A DNA stretch of 36,243 nucleotides from Mucilaginibacter sp. (GTDB lineage: Bacteria; Bacteroidota; Bacteroidia; Sphingobacteriales; Sphingobacteriaceae): positions 1 through 36,243 of the forward strand of contig JAQBOU010000253.1 in assembly GCA_028287865.1 (NCBI GenBank), in the 5' to 3' direction. Under the pieces are notes generated by a model. The model saw nothing but the letters and a program-made list of their open reading frames with translations, was not told the origin of the DNA and searched no databases. Shown piece by piece: positions 32,698 to 36,243 of this stretch. Positions within the stretch are counted from its first letter, which is position 1. Each line of letters opens with the position of its first letter. The position numbers were made by a program, and so were the translations under genes.

Positions 32698-32967
32698 TCA
32701 ATATTCCGCCATTACTTCGTCTACATAACACCATAGCCATCGTTCGCCGGGCTCGGCAGAAATTGCTACCGGATGATTTGCATCATTTGCATGTTTGCTC
32801 ATGTGCATGTTAGGTGAGCTATCGCAACAAAGCGTTGCACCACAGGTTTGGCAGGTACGCAGGTGTACCCAGCTGTCGTGCGTTTTTACGCATTCTTCAC
32901 ATACATAGTCCTTCGGTTGCTTAAGGGTTTTTATAGCTGCCAGGTGTTTGCAAATATCCTCTTCCAT
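32698..32967 (-). CDS. Stand-alone UBP-type zinc finger protein (89 aa)
   Basis: The whole protein is a ZnF-UBP domain (PF02148 type). C6xH8 is followed by CEEC (C23, C26), TCQTCG (C39, C42), CC (C47, C48), then H55, H59 and H65, ending with RWLWCYVDE. This ligand set is expected for the fold, which in eukaryotes binds the C-terminal Gly-Gly of ubiquitin. Bacterial copies are often encoded near a response-regulator/thioredoxin-reductase fusion, as here (about 1.7 kb upstream on the same strand, with the GH28 gene in between). The bacterial ligand is unknown. Confidence 0.88.
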   Translation of the reverse strand: MEEDICKHLAAIKTLKQPKDYVCEECVKTHDSWVHLRTCQTCGATLCCDSSPNMHMSKHANDANHPVAISAEPGERWLWCYVDEVMAEY

Positions 32968-33084
32968 GTTTTAATTCATTATAATAAAGGTATAATTAAA
33001 ACTACACCTTATTTGTTTTTTGATATTTCAGTCTAAGTTAATTAATCCTCCTGTTATCTTTACAGCTCTGCACCAATTAAAACG

Positions 33085-34491
33085 ATGATGACAACAGCTA
33101 TTCAAAGACGGAAGTTAAGCAGCCTTTTATTAATGCTGATTTTATTAGTTGCTTCTTTAAGGGGAACGGCGCAACCAAAGGCTTTCTCTCCCATCAGCCA
33201 GATCCTTAAAAATATCCAACCGCCGCAATTTAAAAAGACAACCTACAACATTACCGCATTTGGTGCAATTGCCGATGGGCAAACTGATGCAAAGCCTGTA
33301 TTGGATAAGGTAATAAATTTATGCAATGTCAGTGGCGGGGGAGAAGTGATCATCCCCAAAGGGACGTTTTTCGTCGGCGGATCGATTGTACTTAAAAGCC
33401 ATGTAAATCTGCATTTTGCTGATGGAGCCGAAATTATTTTTTCTTCTGATGAAAAGGACTATCTGCCTGCCGTACTTACCCTATGGGAAGGGACTGAATT
33501 ATTCAATTATTCACCTTTATTTTACGCTTACGAGTGTTCGGATATTGCAATTACCGGTAACGGTAAGATTAACGGTTCCGCAAGTAAAAACTTTGCCAAA
33601 TGGCGGCCGCAAAACTCTCCGGAGCAAAATACATTGAGACAAATGGGTATTGACGGTACTCCTGTTTATAAACGGGTATTTGGCGAGGGCTTTCATTTAC
33701 CTCCGGATATGATCCAGTTTTTTGGCTGTAAAAATGTACTGATAGATGGTATTTCAATAACAGATGCGCCCTATTGGGTGATCCACCCGGTTTTATGCAA
33801 TAACGTTACAGTTCAAAATGTAACCATTAACAGCCACAACTTAAATAATGACGGCTGTGATCCCGAAGCCTGTACCAACGTGTTAATTCAGCATTGTAAT
33901 TTTACAGTTGGTGATGACGGGATAGCTATAAAAGCAGGCAGGGACCAGGATGGCTGGAGAATAGGTCAGCCTACTGAAAATGTGATCGTCCGCAATTGTG
34001 TATTTAACTCAAAAACCAACGGCCTGTGCATTGGCAGCGAAATGTCGGCAGGGGTGAGGAATGTATACATGTACAATGTAAAGATCACAAAGTGTTTGAG
34101 CGCCATTTATTTTAAATCAAACCTGGATCGTGGCGGCTTTATCGAAAACATTCATGTTAGCGATGTGCAATGCGACAGCGCACGCTCTGCATTTATCCGT
34201 TTTGAAAATAATTACCATGGCTCGCGTGGCGGCCAGCATCCTACCCGGTTCAGTGATTTTACTATCCGGGATGTAAGCTGTACGCGCTCCGGCGAAGTGG
34301 CTATTTATGCAGTAGGGGTAAAAGACCATCCGCTCGAAAATATCTTACTAAAAAATGTAACCGTATTAAGCACTCCAAAAAATGAGATCATTGATAATAT
34401 TCAGAATTTGAGGTATGAAAATGTTTTGGTGAACGGTATCGGCTTAAAAGAGCCGGTAATTACAGGAGTTGTGAAGCTGCATACGGACTAA
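33085..34491 (+). CDS. Secreted glycoside hydrolase family 28 (polygalacturonase-like)
   Basis: A 468-residue protein. The N-terminus is a signal peptide (RRKLSSLLLMLILLVASLRGTAQ). The mature part is a right-handed beta-helix beginning YNITAFGAIADGQTDAKPVLDKVINLC, with the GH28 active-site motifs NNDGCDPE (NTD-type, D256), TVGDDGIAIKAGRD (DD, D277 and D278), GLCIGSEM (in place of GHG) and SAIYFKS (RIK-like). It would hydrolyse or trim galacturonan or related uronic-acid polysaccharides outside the cytoplasm, by inversion with the three Asp. A TATCTTTA -7-like box lies about 25 bp upstream (33055). Start codon is ATG 33085 or the ATG immediately after it. Confidence 0.93.
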   Translation: MMTTAIQRRKLSSLLLMLILLVASLRGTAQPKAFSPISQILKNIQPPQFKKTTYNITAFGAIADGQTDAKPVLDKVINLCNVSGGGEVIIPKGTFFVGGSIVLKSHVNLHFADGAEIIFSSDEKDYLPAVLTLWEGTELFNYSPLFYAYECSDIAITGNGKINGSASKNFAKWRPQNSPEQNTLRQMGIDGTPVYKRVFGEGFHLPPDMIQFFGCKNVLIDGISITDAPYWVIHPVLCNNVTVQNVTINSHNLNNDGCDPEACTNVLIQHCNFTVGDDGIAIKAGRDQDGWRIGQPTENVIVRNCVFNSKTNGLCIGSEMSAGVRNVYMYNVKITKCLSAIYFKSNLDRGGFIENIHVSDVQCDSARSAFIRFENNYHGSRGGQHPTRFSDFTIRDVSCTRSGEVAIYAVGVKDHPLENILLKNVTVLSTPKNEIIDNIQNLRYENVLVNGIGLKEPVITGVVKLHTD

Positions 34492-34519
34492 CTTTCCAGA
34501 TATCTATTTAATAAAATGT

Positions 34520-34608
34520 CATGCTGAATTTATTTCAGCACCTCACTTGCCAGGTATACACCTTGCAATTCCGCGCATCCTGTGGGGTGCCGAAACAAGT
34601 TCGGCATG
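34520..34608. repeat. Imperfect 26-bp inverted repeat downstream of GH28
   Basis: The arm CATGCTGAATTTATTTCAGC (34520-34545, first 20 bases given) is mirrored by 34583-34608, which contains GCCGAAACAAGTTCGGCATG. The arms pair in about 20 of 26 positions. Each arm also carries its own short palindrome, GCTGAA/TTCAGC and GCCGAA/TTCGGC. It looks like the widespread Sphingobacteriaceae intergenic palindrome that could fold as a large hairpin and act as a terminator or processing site; a T-run is missing. Confidence 0.65.
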
Positions 34609-34659
34609 GCGGTTCTGTTTACAGATGAAAGCACCTAATCAACCCATCCAACCAAAGCA

Positions 34660-36243
34660 CTAAACCTCCGCCAAATACTTATGCACAAAGCTTATTGCCA
34701 TAGATCCTTCACCCACTGCGGATGCTACCCGGTTCATAGCGCCGGCACGTACATCGCCTGCGGCAAAAATACCCTTGCAGCTCGTTTCCAGTAAAAAGGG
34801 GTCACGGTTCATTTTCCAGGTCTTTGCAAAGCCGTCATACCGCCTAAGCTCGCGTCCTGTTTCAATAAAACCCTTCTCGTCCTTTATAATATCAAGTTTT
34901 ATCCAGTCGGTATATGGTTTGGCACCGATAAAAACATAAAGCGCAACAGCTTCTTTGGTAACCGTTTCTTTTGTTTTTAGGTTGATGAGCGTTAATTTTT
35001 CCAGGCAATTGCTGCCAGCCGCCTCTGCTATCTCTGTATCCGTAATTACATGAATATTAGGAATGTTTCCGATCTGTGTTATCAGATAGGCCGACATGGT
35101 ATAACTTAAACTATCCTTACGGATAATGATAGATACGTTGCTGGCGAATTTAGACAGATACACTGCTGATTGCCCTGCCGAATTGCCGCCACCTATAATG
35201 TAAACATCTTTTCCTTTGCAGGCCGCCGCCTCTGTCATTGCCGCGCCGTAATAAATGCCTGCACCGGTAAAGTTTTCAATCCCTTTAACATCCAGTTTGC
35301 GGTAATCAACCCCGGTTGTGATCACCACTGTGCGGCTGATAATTTCGGGACCGTCATCCAGCACAATGGTTTTGTAACCGTCTTTTTGAGTGATATTATT
35401 TACCGCCTGCGGCGATAAAAACTCCGCACCCAAACGCTTGGCCTGGCTAATAGCCCGCCTGGTAAGATCCGCGCCGCTTAAACCAGCAGGGAAACCTAAG
35501 TAATTTTCTATACGCGAACTGGAGCCTGCTTGTCCGCCAGGAGCTTTCCGCTCAATCAGCAGAGTCTTTAGTCCTTCAGACGCTCCATACACAGCAGCTG
35601 CAAGTCCCGCCGGACCCGCGCCTATAATTACCACATCATAAATTTCGTTGGTGATCTGCAGGTTTTTGCCCGCTTTTTCGGCGATTTCCCTGATAGTTGG
35701 TTTGCATAAAAAAGAGCCATCCTCGAAAACGATCATCGGCAGCTCGTCTACCTTTACCTTGTTGCGTTCCAAAACTTCTTTTGCATCCGGATTTTTTTCA
35801 ACGTCGAGCCAACGGTATGGTACCAGGTTACTGGCCAAAAAATCTTTAACCGTATGTGACTGCGGCGAATACTGGTAACCAACTACTCTGATGCCTTTAA
35901 ACTCGGGGATATAATTACTTTGCCAGTCATCCAGCAGGTCGTTTAAAACAGGGTATAGTTTTTCTTCGGGAGGGTCCCAGGGTTTCATCAGGTAATAATC
36001 CAGCCGCACATCGTTTATGGCCTTTATGGCTGCTTCGGTATCTGAATAAGCGGTGAGTAAAACCCGTTTAGCATCCGGAAATATTTTTATTGCCTTTTCT
36101 AAAAAGGCCGTGCCCTCCATTTCGGGCATACGCTGGTCGCACACAAACAAAGCAACTACATCCGAGCTGTTTTTCAGGTCGGTGAGGCTTTCCAATGCCT
36201 CGTTTGCCGAGGTGGTGCTTAAAATTTTATATTCTTTTCCATA
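34660..36243 (-). CDS. Response regulator / glutaredoxin-like / thioredoxin-reductase-like fusion, 5' end beyond window
   Basis: The reading frame stays open to base 36243, adding YGKEYKILSTTSANEA before the TTG at 36195, so the N-terminus lies outside. The visible order is as follows. A receiver domain with phospho-acceptor Asp in FVCDQRMPEMEG and Lys in YYLMKPWDPP. A Grx/Trx-like domain (FKGIRVVGYQYSPQSHTVKDF ... DELPMIVFEDGSFL). A two-domain flavoprotein: FAD motif VVIIGAGPAGLAAAVYG, NAD(P)H motif YIIGGGNSAGQSA and FAD motif GIFAAGDVRAG. Ser-Pro-Gln-Ser replaces CPxC, and the TrxR CxxC is absent (IYYGAAMTEAA in its place). The family is known as 'fused response regulator/thioredoxin-disulfide reductase', but thiol chemistry seems unlikely. 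A histidine kinase may lie beyond the end. Confidence 0.9.
   Translation of the reverse strand, partial: YGKEYKILSTTSANEALESLTDLKNSSDVVALFVCDQRMPEMEGTAFLEKAIKIFPDAKRVLLTAYSDTEAAIKAINDVRLDYYLMKPWDPPEEKLYPVLNDLLDDWQSNYIPEFKGIRVVGYQYSPQSHTVKDFLASNLVPYRWLDVEKNPDAKEVLERNKVKVDELPMIVFEDGSFLCKPTIREIAEKAGKNLQITNEIYDVVIIGAGPAGLAAAVYGASEGLKTLLIERKAPGGQAGSSSRIENYLGFPAGLSGADLTRRAISQAKRLGAEFLSPQAVNNITQKDGYKTIVLDDGPEIISRTVVITTGVDYRKLDVKGIENFTGAGIYYGAAMTEAAACKGKDVYIIGGGNSAGQSAVYLSKFASNVSIIIRKDSLSYTMSAYLITQIGNIPNIHVITDTEIAEAAGSNCLEKLTLINLKTKETVTKEAVALYVFIGAKPYTDWIKLDIIKDEKGFIETGRELRRYDGFAKTWKMNRDPFLLETSCKGIFAAGDVRAGAMNRVASAVGEGSMAISFVHKYLAEV

Noticed and set aside
34660-36243. Annotation of the fusion as plain thioredoxin reductase (trxB)
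   Set aside because: The CxxC is absent and a receiver domain precedes it, so the enzyme name would be wrong.

Overview
The window looks like chromosomal DNA of a Bacteroidota member, most likely Sphingobacteriaceae (Mucilaginibacter/Pedobacter-like). The basis is: moderate AT-richness, TAnnTTTG-type -7 promoter elements and very little Shine-Dalgarno signal, lineage-typical families (CCC-motif membrane protein, DUF3810, ISAon1-like transposase, small sigma factor plus membrane partner), and palindromic intergenic repeats of a kind common in that family. No rRNA, tRNA, CRISPR array or phage module was seen. The genus assignment is inference.

Layout. 1-860: the 3' end of an IS transposase and a small orphan membrane ORF. 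861-7807: a compact minus-strand MoxR-type cluster (SpoIIM-like, polytopic membrane protein, DUF4129, DUF4350, MoxR ATPase, DUF58) with a divergent RDD gene, probably an envelope-associated chaperone/assembly system. 7789-9994: DUF2752 and CCC-motif membrane proteins, then an iron-sulfur L-serine dehydratase. 10205-14346: secreted YncE-like propeller (with terminator), PAP2 phosphatase, YbjJ-like MFS transporter, and a translationally coupled two-gene ABC system. 14343-17120: HMA-like small protein, sigma factor with membrane partner, a histidine-containing polytopic membrane protein, and a TfoX-N protein. 17178-19890: secreted protein plus a penicillin/AHL-acylase-type Ntn hydrolase. 19891-20293 is the one long gap; it contains a strong terminator with no upstream gene and is a candidate ncRNA locus. 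20294-24664: orphan protein, DUF3810 putative metalloprotease, SnoaL-like protein, and TypA/BipA. 24730-29825: a MutS-like ATPase behind two glycosyltransferases, then a hexapeptide acetyltransferase and a methyltransferase, suggesting cell-surface glycan synthesis. 29915-34491: isochorismatase-like protein, secreted alpha/beta hydrolase, thioredoxin, DoxX, UBP-type zinc finger, and GH28 pectinase-like enzyme. 34660-end: the C-terminal part of a response regulator/glutaredoxin-like/thioredoxin-reductase-like fusion.

The most interesting signal is the last locus. A receiver domain with its phospho-acceptor Asp is fused to a glutaredoxin-like domain whose CPxC is SPQS and to a TrxR-like flavoprotein lacking the CxxC. 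About 1.7 kb away on the same strand lies a stand-alone bacterial UBP-type (ubiquitin-binding-like) zinc finger. This could be a phosphorylation-gated NAD(P)H/flavin signalling module rather than a disulfide reductase. Second are degenerate 7-bp tandem repeats in several intergenic spots (CCAATGA-type twice, GATTAGA-type, CAAGA-type), one overlapping a start codon and one running into a terminator. Third are nested palindromic elements near 28.9 kb and 34.5 kb.
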